A stretch of DNA of 64,000 nt from Paenibacillus sp. MBLB1832 (GCF_032271945.1 NZ_CP130319.1:3181001-3245000), one strand, 5' to 3'; positions 55,201 through 63,405 are shown, numbered from the stretch's first letter. Numbers and translations: made by a program. The notes: generated by a model not told the origin, from the letters alone.

Positions 55201-55344
55201 GAACCTCTGCATACATACAATGGTACTCATGCACAAAATCATCGGTCCCACTGTCGTCATGGAGGAATAGGCATATGCCCTAAAGCTATTAAACAGCCCT
55301 TTCTGTCCGAACAATCTCCGAAGTTCGAATCCTATACCCGCCAT
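52243..55344 (-). CDS. PelG-CotH fusion: polysaccharide exporter joined to a CotH-type kinase domain
   Basis: 1033 residues. Residues 1-~465 are a complete PelG (start MAGIGFELRRLF; about 12 membrane helices, MOP flippase-like). A basic stretch (RWYHFRRKSS) and hydrophobic run VVTMLLVISVIFL then end in LSAC (C491), exactly like a lipoprotein signal. Residues ~530-930 are a CotH kinase-like domain: ISIRGNTARYAAQRSYKIRL (K614), LFTHIEQPNEKFL, DNMDTDAQNFFLYS and FLPWDYDGGW (D815, D817). A C-terminal Ig-like domain (about 940-1033) follows. Starting at the ATG 55342-55344 gives the normal PelG N-terminus. It overlaps pelF by 13 bp and the VTC gene by 4. A fusion of this kind is not known to me. 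Confidence 0.92.
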   Translation of the reverse strand: MAGIGFELRRLFGQKGLFNSFRAYAYSSMTTVGPMILCMSTIVCMQRFMLAAESPYLDRQLFLATVVYCFIFSVLITGGLSMLVTRYISDMIYLRKYEHLLSSYYGAIATALPIGSLLAWLFLRNVSAGLGYKAAAYLFFSELIIIWLQSVHLSALKDYKRIVRNFCCGVVIAIAGSWLLLKYTPYKSAAAVLTMMDIGFMLIVLLTAYHFEQKFPRKSSRVYFNFFTYFRKYPSLFFIGTFFYSGVYVHSFVYWFSPYNERIGERFVISPFYDLPVFYAYLTVVPTLVTFVVSVETSFYDKFRGYYDKILNGGTLQEIMRAKLDMQRTLMQEVSFMMEVQLLFTVISLALGIKLLLKLGFSNEQLYMFNILVLGYFVFIMSFIIMLIMLYFDDRKGVLAISSLFVLLNAGFTYWFMKIEYHGFGIFIAAFVALLCALARLIMYVRNIDYYTFCAQPITVPKKVSRWYHFRRKSSVVTMLLVISVIFLSACSNDSSHESGTGPQMSPVTAPIAANDKLIEDKRLYQQDNDTSVDTIYLTILPDKRGKENPLTWYAMNRIKNRMDEGDLKVIVQEGAPDGSGPKSGMFGYGSTGSNGKISIRGNTARYAAQRSYKIRLEDQAGLWHDQKTLNLNKHILDSTRIRNKLSFDIFETIPNMTSLRTQFVHLYVKDLSEGKGESFEDYGLFTHIEQPNEKFLKSHWLDPNGQLYKAIMFEFFRYPDELKSKSDPAYNKAAFETRLEIDGYEDHEKLLTMLDDVNNLTIPIDDVVAKHFDLENYLTFLAANILMDNMDTDAQNFFLYSPLNSEKWYFLPWDYDGGWELQRGQGSISPYSEGVSNFWGSVLHNRFFRSEKNVQLLKDKIDELYATINNETVAKRLQTYRGIVEPFMVKAPDINFLPTHLSKLNDEFKRIEGVPLRSLERFKEDIEKPKPFFMGDLIHENGKYRFEWDPSFDLQGDDLTYEWTLAKDPAFTEVIEQRKNLKDTSVELSSLKSGEYFWKVTVQDGKGHQQIAFELQSIDGKPYYGVRAIKVE

Positions 55345-56774
55345 GCGTTCACCCACCCATACGAGTCATAGAGATGTTGATAACCTTCAATAAACTGCTT
55401 CCGTGTATAGTGCTTGCCTGCCCGCTCCAAGCCGTTGCGTCCCATCTCTTCTCGCAATCTTTTATTCTTACACAGCTTTATAACTGCTGTGGCCATCTGA
55501 TCATAATGCATGACAGGCACAATGATTCCACCTGGACCTATGTCATCATCCCTACCATGAAGCAGATCGCGACAACTTCCTACATCAGTAGCTACAAATG
55601 GCTTGGCACTGGCCATCCCTTCCAAAATCGCAAGCGGCATACCTTCACTCACACTTGACAATACCATGATATCCATACGGCCTAAATATTCTATAATTCG
55701 CACTTCCCCTGTAAAAATGACACCCTCCACTTGCAATGTATCTACAAGCTGCTGACACTCCATCAGGTATTCCTCATCCTCTTCCGACGGTCCCATGATG
55801 TATAGTTCAGCATGCGGCACTTCCCGCTTAACTAGTGCAAAGCTTTGAATCATAGTCTTGATATCTTTGATCGGTACAACACGCACGATTGCGCCAATTC
55901 GCACAATAGAATCATCAGGCCGTTTCTCCATGACCACTTCTTCATAATCGCTTAAATTGACCCCGTTTGGAATAATTTTTATTTTATCTGGATGACAGCC
56001 AAGCTCAATTTCAATTTCACGGTTCCGACTAAATAAGGTAATCACCTCGTCCGCGCTATCATAAGCGCACTCCGATAGACGGTAAAAGTATTCAATCCAT
56101 AAATCTTTAAAATAACCTTTCACCCAACCCGCTTTAATAATTTCCTCTTCACGTTCACGAGAATAAATACCATGCTCAGTCACAATGAAAGGTTTTTTGT
56201 GAAGATGCTTGGCCAACGCGCCAATGACACCCGCATAACCTGTGGAAACACTGTGATATAGATCAGCTTTCGGAATATCATGTCGAATGGACAAAAACAA
56301 CGGCAGCACCATCGAACGAACTGTCCAAAACATTTCCGTAAATGGGATCTGGGGATAGCGCTCCTTACACAACTCGACCAGCAGATCAAAATAGTCCTTG
56401 CTCATTAAAAAATCTGCCGCTACACGAAACTGTTTGGTACGCAGTAAATTAAAGAGAACTCCCCATTCCACATGTCCTCTTCCACCAAGCAAGGATTGGA
56501 ACGATTCCTGTTCAATGTCTGACAAGCGAAAGCGATGCCCCCATTCTCCCGATTCGCGCATGTAAGCGTCAAGAAATATTTCTTTCACCTCAACAACATT
56601 GGGTGGCAGTTTATATTTAAATTGGCCTCGCTGCTTCTCGAATGCACCAATTGTGAATATCACAAATTCGTGCTCTGGTATATTGGTAATCAATGAATGA
56701 ATCCAACTTGAGACCCCTCCCGTCACATAAGGATAGGAGCCTTCGGCGATCATACAAATCCGCATATTATTCAT
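55332..56774 (-). CDS. pelF: Glycosyltransferase family 4, PelF
   Basis: 480 residues. PelF-type start MRICMIAEGSYPYVTGGVSSWIHSLI, then HGIYSREREEEI, and the C-terminal GT4 block VRIGAIVRVVPIKDIKTMIQSF, SVSEGMPLAILEGMASAKP with the E-x7-E motif. In Pel systems the cytoplasmic PelF polymerises UDP-activated hexosamines and works with PelD, PelE and PelG. It overlaps the DUF2194 gene by 4 bp and the PelG-CotH gene by 13 bp. The neighbouring epimerase would supply the UDP-sugar. Confidence 0.94.
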   Translation of the reverse strand: MNNMRICMIAEGSYPYVTGGVSSWIHSLITNIPEHEFVIFTIGAFEKQRGQFKYKLPPNVVEVKEIFLDAYMRESGEWGHRFRLSDIEQESFQSLLGGRGHVEWGVLFNLLRTKQFRVAADFLMSKDYFDLLVELCKERYPQIPFTEMFWTVRSMVLPLFLSIRHDIPKADLYHSVSTGYAGVIGALAKHLHKKPFIVTEHGIYSREREEEIIKAGWVKGYFKDLWIEYFYRLSECAYDSADEVITLFSRNREIEIELGCHPDKIKIIPNGVNLSDYEEVVMEKRPDDSIVRIGAIVRVVPIKDIKTMIQSFALVKREVPHAELYIMGPSEEDEEYLMECQQLVDTLQVEGVIFTGEVRIIEYLGRMDIMVLSSVSEGMPLAILEGMASAKPFVATDVGSCRDLLHGRDDDIGPGGIIVPVMHYDQMATAVIKLCKNKRLREEMGRNGLERAGKHYTRKQFIEGYQHLYDSYGWVNAWRV

Positions 56775-58591
56775 CCACCTAATTCAATGTCAAATTCAGT
56801 CGTAGAAGCTGTAATTAAATATGTGTTCGTATCAATTTTTTCAACTTTGCATCCATGAAGCTTGCCTATTTTATTGGTCATCCTAGCAACAAAGTAGGCA
56901 CGGTCGTGGAAATTGGTCATCTTACCTCGCAGAATGTTCCCTTCCACACTTAACGATACCTGACTCGCAAGTTCTGCTTCCATATCGATGGCAGCCTCTG
57001 ATGAAGTCATCGCTCTTAACCATGGATAGGTCTGATGAACACGTTCAAGCATTTCGGAAAGGTTTTTATACATCTTGTCCCATTTCAATCCTTCGCTGCG
57101 ATCCTTCGAGATGATATCATCCGGATGGATGAAATGCGAGAATATCCCATGTGTCGTCACAGCATTAGCGATTAACCATCTTTGAAAATTCCCTTCTGAA
57201 TAACCTGAAGTCATACGAGGCATTTCTAGAATACCGTCACTCGCTATGGCATACTCCTGTACATATGCTAGATCGCTTCCATCCTCTGGATATAGGGATG
57301 AGATGACCGCAAGCGTTGGCCAGCCCTTCTTCAAAGCTTCTCGTCCTTCAGGACTAAGCACATTCGATGGAGGAACATACGAAACCATAGAATAATTCGG
57401 AAAAGCTTGCTTCGCGAAATCAATAACTTCCTTGGTTGCTTCCGTCATATCATTGATGCTGCCCCATGGCACATATTCAAATGCATCCGCGACTTCCTTA
57501 CTTGTCGTTAAGGATTGATGATTATACCCATGAAGGCCAATTTCACCGCCGCTCTTAAGAACCTCTCGTCCATAAGAGACAAGTCCTTTGGTATCCTTAT
57601 CTAACGGAGAATTGAAAGGAGGTTGGACAATTTGCTGATAGGATTCAATCAATACTGCCGTATATTTCACATCGCTCTTTTTCGCTAATGACAGCATATC
57701 CGGCCACCAAATATCTTTGAAAAACGCAGGCCTTGATTTATGATACTCGTCATAAATCATAGTATCCATTGTGTTCGCTATCGGCATCGGAAAATCATCA
57801 AGATAGACAATTTTCGAATTGAAGATTGGGTATACAAACACAGGTTCCAGCATACCTAGAGCGCCCGCAATAAGTCCCCTATTTAATTTTTCCTGCAGCA
57901 TCGTCCCATTAAACACCATGAATTTTCCTTGGCCATAAGGGTAATCCCAAAGTAGAGGGACTCCTTCCGCTGATTTCGCCAACACCCTGCTTTTCAAATC
58001 TAATTCAACGGACATCATCGAATTGAAGATGAAAGGATCATTAATAGTTAACTCATCTTCACCAATTAATACATTTGAAGTTAGATGGATACCCCTCGAA
58101 TTAAGATTCTCTCTTACGTTAACAATGCCCATCTTCCGATACAGGCGATAAAACGAATCTCCCTTCTCGGGTGTTGTCTCCTGAAATACATATCCGCCCT
58201 GTTTCACATACTGTGCGAGTTCATCAACATTGCCGATTAACGACATGTTCGTCAATGTCGAGATAACAACTTGGCATCCGTTTGTTTGAACAACTTCACT
58301 TCGCACATCAAAAGTCTTCATTGGCTTTTTCAGATAACCTAACACATTTTCTGTTTGCGTTTTTAATTTCACGCTGAATTCATCTGATCTATCGAAAAGT
58401 ACACAATAGGATTTACCTGAAGTCTGAACCTGTGCGACCGCAGGTTTCAATCCTTTCAGACTGCCATTCGCAGTGCCGTTACGGTTGAACTGAAGAATGA
58501 ATTGTGAATTTGTGACTTGCACAGCAACAGCCAGCAAAAAAATACCGATAAGAATCATGTAGACGTTACGTTTGAATCCGATTTTTTTCAT
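56771..58591 (-). CDS. DUF2194 protein, PelA-deacetylase-like
   Basis: 606 residues with one N-terminal membrane helix (about 10-30), so the rest lies outside. The first ~240 residues resemble a flavodoxin/glutaminase-like receptor fold. The second half is a NodB-like deacetylase: D265-D266 in VYLDDFPMP and the metal motif H354-x3-H358 in LHGYNH match the positions used by PelA. It should deacetylate the Pel-like polymer during export. A PelA hydrolase domain is absent, as in the B. cereus Pel cluster. The ATG 58589-58591 follows AGAGGAGAATGCAG; it overlaps the PelE gene. Confidence 0.85.
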   Translation of the reverse strand: MKKIGFKRNVYMILIGIFLLAVAVQVTNSQFILQFNRNGTANGSLKGLKPAVAQVQTSGKSYCVLFDRSDEFSVKLKTQTENVLGYLKKPMKTFDVRSEVVQTNGCQVVISTLTNMSLIGNVDELAQYVKQGGYVFQETTPEKGDSFYRLYRKMGIVNVRENLNSRGIHLTSNVLIGEDELTINDPFIFNSMMSVELDLKSRVLAKSAEGVPLLWDYPYGQGKFMVFNGTMLQEKLNRGLIAGALGMLEPVFVYPIFNSKIVYLDDFPMPIANTMDTMIYDEYHKSRPAFFKDIWWPDMLSLAKKSDVKYTAVLIESYQQIVQPPFNSPLDKDTKGLVSYGREVLKSGGEIGLHGYNHQSLTTSKEVADAFEYVPWGSINDMTEATKEVIDFAKQAFPNYSMVSYVPPSNVLSPEGREALKKGWPTLAVISSLYPEDGSDLAYVQEYAIASDGILEMPRMTSGYSEGNFQRWLIANAVTTHGIFSHFIHPDDIISKDRSEGLKWDKMYKNLSEMLERVHQTYPWLRAMTSSEAAIDMEAELASQVSLSVEGNILRGKMTNFHDRAYFVARMTNKIGKLHGCKVEKIDTNTYLITASTTEFDIELGG

Positions 58592-59495
58592 CTGCATTCT
58601 CCTCTGACCAAAACCTTACTACCGTTAATGCCTGACTGGATAATCGTATGGGAGATTTTCTAAGTTGGTTTAGCGTCGATTTTAATTTCTCGATCGAGCG
58701 CATCGTATAGTACACTCTTATTAGACTGAGATAAGCCTCCTCATGCAATGGAAATTGCTTTAAATACAGTAAGGCGGTTTGTTCCGCCTCTGTATATTCT
58801 TTCAATTCAAGGTCGGTAGCAATCTTGTCGACATAGGCTTGGGCTGCATCAGGGACTTCATCAATCAACAATTTCAACACGTTCGTGTAGGTATAGCCAT
58901 ACTTAATCCGTGTCCGTTCATCAAGGAAACCGCTGCGCATATAAGACTTTAATATTTCCGAATACGATTGGAGTACTTGAACGTCCTTCTTATTCTCCTC
59001 AAACTTAACTGCCAACTCTTGCATGTTGATGACAATTTTCCGTTTTAATTCCATGATCGCACTGACGGCGTAATGCGACGTTTCCGTGTCTTCATTGCTA
59101 ACAGCCATTTGAAGAATTTCAAGGTAGTCCAATGAGTCTTGCTTCAGCAAATCAATCATGGCTCGACGTCTTGTTGATAAATCGTTGACAAGTAAAGCTT
59201 CCTCTAGAGGAACAACGTTCATTTCCTTCTCCGTTTCCAATTTACTCAGAACATTCGGAATGGTGGAATTTTCAACGAGCAAATCATCGAACAGCGTGTT
59301 CCTCGCTTTTTCATGCCTTACATCACTCCGTTCATGCCAACGCTTGGAGCGAAATGTAGGAAGCAAAAATCCGATCACTGGAAATCCAACAGCTAGTACA
59401 ATACGAACCCAGGCTTCATTCTTATCATGTCGATGACGGAAACCGATCCACACAGTGCACGTGGAGACATATATTAGCAGCACCCACTCAAGCAT
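58566..59495 (-). CDS. pelE: PelE-like membrane protein with helical repeats
   Basis: 309 residues. Two N-terminal membrane helices (about 3-20 and 30-48), then a cytoplasmic helical part with TPR-like pattern toward the end (EAEQTALLYLKQFPLHEEAYLSLIRVYYTMRSIEKLKSTL-like region, about 235-280). This is the PelE layout. In P. aeruginosa PelE binds PelD in the inner membrane complex. The ATG 59493-59495, after AAGAGGAGTTCAGCT, overlaps the PelD end by 8 bp. Confidence 0.82.
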   Translation of the reverse strand: MLEWVLLIYVSTCTVWIGFRHRHDKNEAWVRIVLAVGFPVIGFLLPTFRSKRWHERSDVRHEKARNTLFDDLLVENSTIPNVLSKLETEKEMNVVPLEEALLVNDLSTRRRAMIDLLKQDSLDYLEILQMAVSNEDTETSHYAVSAIMELKRKIVINMQELAVKFEENKKDVQVLQSYSEILKSYMRSGFLDERTRIKYGYTYTNVLKLLIDEVPDAAQAYVDKIATDLELKEYTEAEQTALLYLKQFPLHEEAYLSLIRVYYTMRSIEKLKSTLNQLRKSPIRLSSQALTVVRFWSEENADEKNRIQT

Positions 59496-61680
59496 AGCTG
59501 AACTCCTCTTGGAACATACGCATATAAATCCCATTTTGTTCAAATCGATTCAAAACGAAAGAGGCTTCTTCCTGATTCGAATTGGATAGCAGTACAATAA
59601 GCTTTCCGTCCCTGCTCATACCCAAATAATCCGTTTCTCGTAAATATTTTGATACCTTTTGCGGGATTTCCTCCGAAACTTCAAATGTGTCAATGGGGGT
59701 AAGCAGTATAAATTCAACGCCATGTTTAGCATTAGCAAGTTGTTTGCTAGCTAATATATCGGCAAAAACCTCTGGTCTCAAGACTGTCGTTCCATCCATA
59801 TACCTCTGACTGACAGTCGCTTCAACATAGGAGAGTGCTCTTGAGAGCGAAGATGAGATTAATTCCACCATAATCTTGAACAGATTTTGGTGATATAGTG
59901 TGAAATTTTCAAATTTCATCGTATACACGGAAATAACCGCAACGACTTTACCATGGTTAAAAATAGGCGCAGCGAGGAGAGGAATTCCTCCATTTAGTTC
60001 TTTGTTTACAAACAGTTTTTTCTCTTGAAGCAGGGTTTGGATATAAGGAAAATCCTCCACCTTCATCGATTTGCTCGCTTCGAATTGCGTACTATTGGAT
60101 TTCGCCAATAAACGAAGGTAACTACCGTATTTATTTACCGTATAAATCGTAACGGATTGCGATTTCATAATGGATTCAACAACACTTACCGTCGAAGTAA
60201 AGATTTTTTCTGGCTCAAGACTCTCTAACTCTTTAATAACGGAATAGATCTTCCCAAAACTATCGCCATTATTCATGATTTGCTGCTGCAGTTCCTCTTT
60301 AACCTGACGTGTTTCCTTGAATACTTCGGTTAAGAAATCATGTTTTTCCGACAGTGTTACAAACTGTTGCTTATTCGATTCAAGGATCGTGTTTTTACGC
60401 TCCACGGCATAGCCTACGACTAATCCGATAAACAAATAGACAGCTAAATGAAAGAAGAAGTCCGTATCATAAAATAAAGAAAGCATTTCCCTGCCATTAT
60501 CCAGTTCATTATACATATATAGCGTTGTTGACATAAAGACGGCAAGCATGGACTGTCTATTGCCATAAAGAATGCCTAGTAAAATAATATAAATAATTTT
60601 GATGTCGATTAACTCAGACATGAGTCCTTGGGTCAATGTACCGATCCATGCTGTTAATCCGAGAGCTAGAAGATTCTCTGCATAAGGCAATATCGTGCGA
60701 ATGACCTTGGCAAGTCTTGAATATGACCTTTGTTCCTTTACCTTAATTCGTGATTGTCCTCGGGATGGGTGCTGCTGTAAGAACCAATCATACGTTTTCG
60801 CAAGTCCCTGCTGAAAGGAATACTTGGGCACCCAGTCCAAATCGTTCACAATTCGCTGGTTATCTAACTTAGAACGGTAGATGTCTCCTTCACGTTGACC
60901 AGCATACGTTAGGTTCACTGTGCCATGCATACTTTGCAAAGCGTGTATTAGATCCTTGACCGAATTTTCCGTACTTGTAGATAGATTATAAACACCTTTC
61001 AAATTGGAATAAGACGAACGAAAGATAGCATCAGCTACATCCTCAACGTAGATAAAATCCCTGGTTTGACCACCATCGCCATAGACGACGAGTTCTGTTC
61101 CGCTCATTACCATTTCCATAAATATGGAAATGACGCCACCTTCACCTACACTGCCTTGGCGTGGTCCATATACATTTGAAAATCGGAAGCATAGCGTGTC
61201 TAGTCCGTACAGTTCTCTCCACTTGTGACAATACGTTTCACCAATCCATTTATTAATACCATAAGGTGAAATCGGATCACATTTCGCAGATTCAGGAATA
61301 GGAATTTGATCATTGTTCCCATATACAGCAGCGGATGAAGCGAAAATAAACTTATGAACATTGTACTTCTGAGCTAATGACAGCATGTTGGAAAGACCGA
61401 GGACATTTGATCGTGAATCCAGAATCGGGTCTTCAACCGATGTCTTCACGCTCACTTGAGCCGCGAGATGAACAACTGTATCGAACCTGTTGCTGCGAAA
61501 AATTTCCTCACATTTCCGATCTTCTACGGATAATATATAACCCTTATGTTTAAAGTCCACATTTTGCTTATTACCCGTTGACATATTATCTATAATAAAA
61601 ACTTCATATCCCTCTTTAAAGAAGCGCTCCGCGACAAAAGATCCTATAAATCCATATCCTCCTGTAATTAACACCTTCAT
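59488..61680 (-). CDS. GalE-like epimerase fused to PelD (c-di-GMP receptor)
   Basis: 730 residues. Residues 1-~305 are an SDR epimerase with G7-x-x-G10-x-x-G13, S-S-A (114-116), and Y140-x3-K144; this class makes UDP-galactose or UDP-N-acetylgalactosamine. Residues 325-430 hold about four membrane helices, then a coiled coil, a GAF domain (~485-620) and a GGDEF-like domain (~625-730). The cyclase motif is lost (RDGKL at 690-694), while the I-site R681-E-T-D684 remains nine residues before it. This is the PelD layout with a sugar epimerase added in front. In known clusters these are separate genes. The start follows CTGGAGGAACTCGGA. It is the first gene of the pel-like operon. Confidence 0.93.
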   Translation of the reverse strand: MKVLITGGYGFIGSFVAERFFKEGYEVFIIDNMSTGNKQNVDFKHKGYILSVEDRKCEEIFRSNRFDTVVHLAAQVSVKTSVEDPILDSRSNVLGLSNMLSLAQKYNVHKFIFASSAAVYGNNDQIPIPESAKCDPISPYGINKWIGETYCHKWRELYGLDTLCFRFSNVYGPRQGSVGEGGVISIFMEMVMSGTELVVYGDGGQTRDFIYVEDVADAIFRSSYSNLKGVYNLSTSTENSVKDLIHALQSMHGTVNLTYAGQREGDIYRSKLDNQRIVNDLDWVPKYSFQQGLAKTYDWFLQQHPSRGQSRIKVKEQRSYSRLAKVIRTILPYAENLLALGLTAWIGTLTQGLMSELIDIKIIYIILLGILYGNRQSMLAVFMSTTLYMYNELDNGREMLSLFYDTDFFFHLAVYLFIGLVVGYAVERKNTILESNKQQFVTLSEKHDFLTEVFKETRQVKEELQQQIMNNGDSFGKIYSVIKELESLEPEKIFTSTVSVVESIMKSQSVTIYTVNKYGSYLRLLAKSNSTQFEASKSMKVEDFPYIQTLLQEKKLFVNKELNGGIPLLAAPIFNHGKVVAVISVYTMKFENFTLYHQNLFKIMVELISSSLSRALSYVEATVSQRYMDGTTVLRPEVFADILASKQLANAKHGVEFILLTPIDTFEVSEEIPQKVSKYLRETDYLGMSRDGKLIVLLSNSNQEEASFVLNRFEQNGIYMRMFQEEFSYA

Positions 61681-61752
61681 TCCGAGTTCCTCCAGGATAG
61701 ATTATTTTTGTGTTTCGTTTTTGCCTAAACCAGTTCGCAAGTATTACATCAA

Positions 61753-61826
61753 TATAGTACTTATAGCATATTTTCCGACAATTATAAAGCGAAATATCGT
61801 CAAAATTCATGATTTTATAGTACTTA
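61753..61826. promoter_or_regulatory. Intergenic region upstream of the pel-like operon with 11-bp direct repeat
   Basis: The ~260-bp gap between divergent genes is AT-rich. TATAGTACTTA occurs at 61753-61763 and again at 61816-61826, a 63-bp period. Between them the minus strand has TATAAT and TATAAG boxes but no good -35. The repeats could be paired operator sites. No c-di-GMP riboswitch was seen. Confidence 0.35.
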
Positions 61827-61941
61827 AGAACTAATTTTGAACATTATTCATACCTACTTCCAACAATTGTATTGTAACGTCAATCCCCGTCTGATACTAT
61901 TTCAAAGATAGATCTCAAAGATCATGAAGGAGGTAGCGATA

Positions 61942-63345
61942 TTGAACGCCCGTCGTCTTCGTCTATTTAGTCCAATAGTCCTTGTTTTAGCATCGATAAT
62001 TGTAATAGGATATAGAAACTTAATGGCGACTGAAGTTGTAGACCGAGTATCTTACTTCCCCGCGGAAACGGATCAAGTTTTGAACAACCCTTATATGGGG
62101 TTTGTGATAGATGCCAGAAACAAAGAAGCCAAGCAGCCCTTTCGGCTTGCTTATGCAAATTTAACATGGGCTGACCTTGAACCTGAAAAAGGAAAGTACG
62201 CATTCGATGCAGTTGAGAGAAAATTTCAGTTTGCATTTTGGAAGACAAAAGGCGTGTCTCTCATTTTGCGCGTAGTTCTCGATTATCCAACTGAGGTAGA
62301 GCATCTGGATATTCCCAACTGGCTGTATGAAGAAACCAGCAAAAAGGGTGTATCGTACAATCTTGCGTATGGAAAAGGATTCAGTCCCGATTATAACAAT
62401 CCTAGACTGATCGAAAATCACGAGCGTTTAATCCAAGCATTAGGAGAACGATATAACAACGACCCACAAGTCGCTTTTATCGAGCTGGGAAGCATAGGAC
62501 ATTGGGGCGAGTGGCATACGATGGATGAAGGCAGCCAGCGAATTGAATTTCCTAAAGAAGATGTTACCGATAACTATGTGAATCATTACTTGCGTTATTT
62601 TGATCGAAAGCTACTGTTGATGAGAAGACCACATGAAATCGCATTGTCCCATCATCTAGGATTATTTAACGACGCTTTCGGTTCACACGAATCAACAATT
62701 GATGGATTCCTAAAATGGTACACGGATGGCTATAAGTCTTGGCTTACGCAAAACGATCAGCCAGCAATGCCTTACTTCTGGAAATCAGCACCGAGCGGCG
62801 GGGAATTTCGACCTGATGTTACATATTTGAATGATTCGAACATGGAAGAGACTCTACTTCAATCGAAACTGACGCATGTAAGTTGGCTTGGCCCTAGTGC
62901 ACCTTCTCAAGAACCATATGGCGGTCGGCTTCAACCGAATATTGACCGATTTTTGAAAACAATCGGATATCGTTTTGTCATTGCCAAAGAGTCTCACGAG
63001 AAGAAAGTTCGCACTGGAAACTCACTTCATGTCAAACTAAATATTATCAATAGAGGTGTAGCACCGTTTTATTTTGCCTGGCCATTGGAGCTTTCGTTGT
63101 CAAATGAGCAGGGAATCATCGTCTCCCGCATACAAACAAATTTGGACATACGAGAATGGCTCCCGGGAGCACAAGAGGTATCTCACGTATTACCTATTCC
63201 TGCGAACCTTGCCCATGGCATTTACATAGTTAACGCCGCGATACTCAACCCAGAAACCAATAAACCAGAAGTGGACTTTGCAATCGATGGTAGAAGCAGC
63301 GACGGTCATTATTCACTTGGAACGGTTGAGATATTGCGTAAATAA
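61942..63345 (+). CDS. DUF4832 (DUF4874-like) secreted/membrane-anchored glycoside-hydrolase-like protein
   Basis: 467 residues. A single N-terminal helix (LFSPIVLVLASIIVIGY) anchors or secretes it. The following ~300 residues look like a TIM-barrel hydrolase (LNNPYMGFVIDARNK, WADLEPEKGKYAFDAVERKFQ, AFIELGSIGHWGEWHTMDE with E's at the barrel mouth), and the last ~100 residues form a beta-sandwich DUF4832 domain. I use the TTG 61942-61944 because AAGGAGG lies eight bases upstream; an ATG at 61924 overlaps it. It is divergent from the pel-like operon, so polymer cleavage or remodelling is plausible but only inferred. Confidence 0.82.
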   Translation: MNARRLRLFSPIVLVLASIIVIGYRNLMATEVVDRVSYFPAETDQVLNNPYMGFVIDARNKEAKQPFRLAYANLTWADLEPEKGKYAFDAVERKFQFAFWKTKGVSLILRVVLDYPTEVEHLDIPNWLYEETSKKGVSYNLAYGKGFSPDYNNPRLIENHERLIQALGERYNNDPQVAFIELGSIGHWGEWHTMDEGSQRIEFPKEDVTDNYVNHYLRYFDRKLLLMRRPHEIALSHHLGLFNDAFGSHESTIDGFLKWYTDGYKSWLTQNDQPAMPYFWKSAPSGGEFRPDVTYLNDSNMEETLLQSKLTHVSWLGPSAPSQEPYGGRLQPNIDRFLKTIGYRFVIAKESHEKKVRTGNSLHVKLNIINRGVAPFYFAWPLELSLSNEQGIIVSRIQTNLDIREWLPGAQEVSHVLPIPANLAHGIYIVNAAILNPETNKPEVDFAIDGRSSDGHYSLGTVEILRK

Positions 63346-63352
63346 AACGCTA

Positions 63353-63381
63353 AACAGGCCCATGCTTTTACCATGGGCCTG
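63353..63381. terminator. Bidirectional stem between converging genes
   Basis: CAGGCCCATG and CATGGGCCTG form a 10-bp perfect stem around CTTTTAC. T runs are short, so termination is less certain. Confidence 0.6.
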
Positions 63382-63405
63382 CCTTACATTGTTATGTTTC
63401 CATTC

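Noticed and set aside
61681..61941. c-di-GMP riboswitch upstream of the pel-like operon
   Set aside because: No GEMM core or tetraloop-receptor pattern could be found on either strand.
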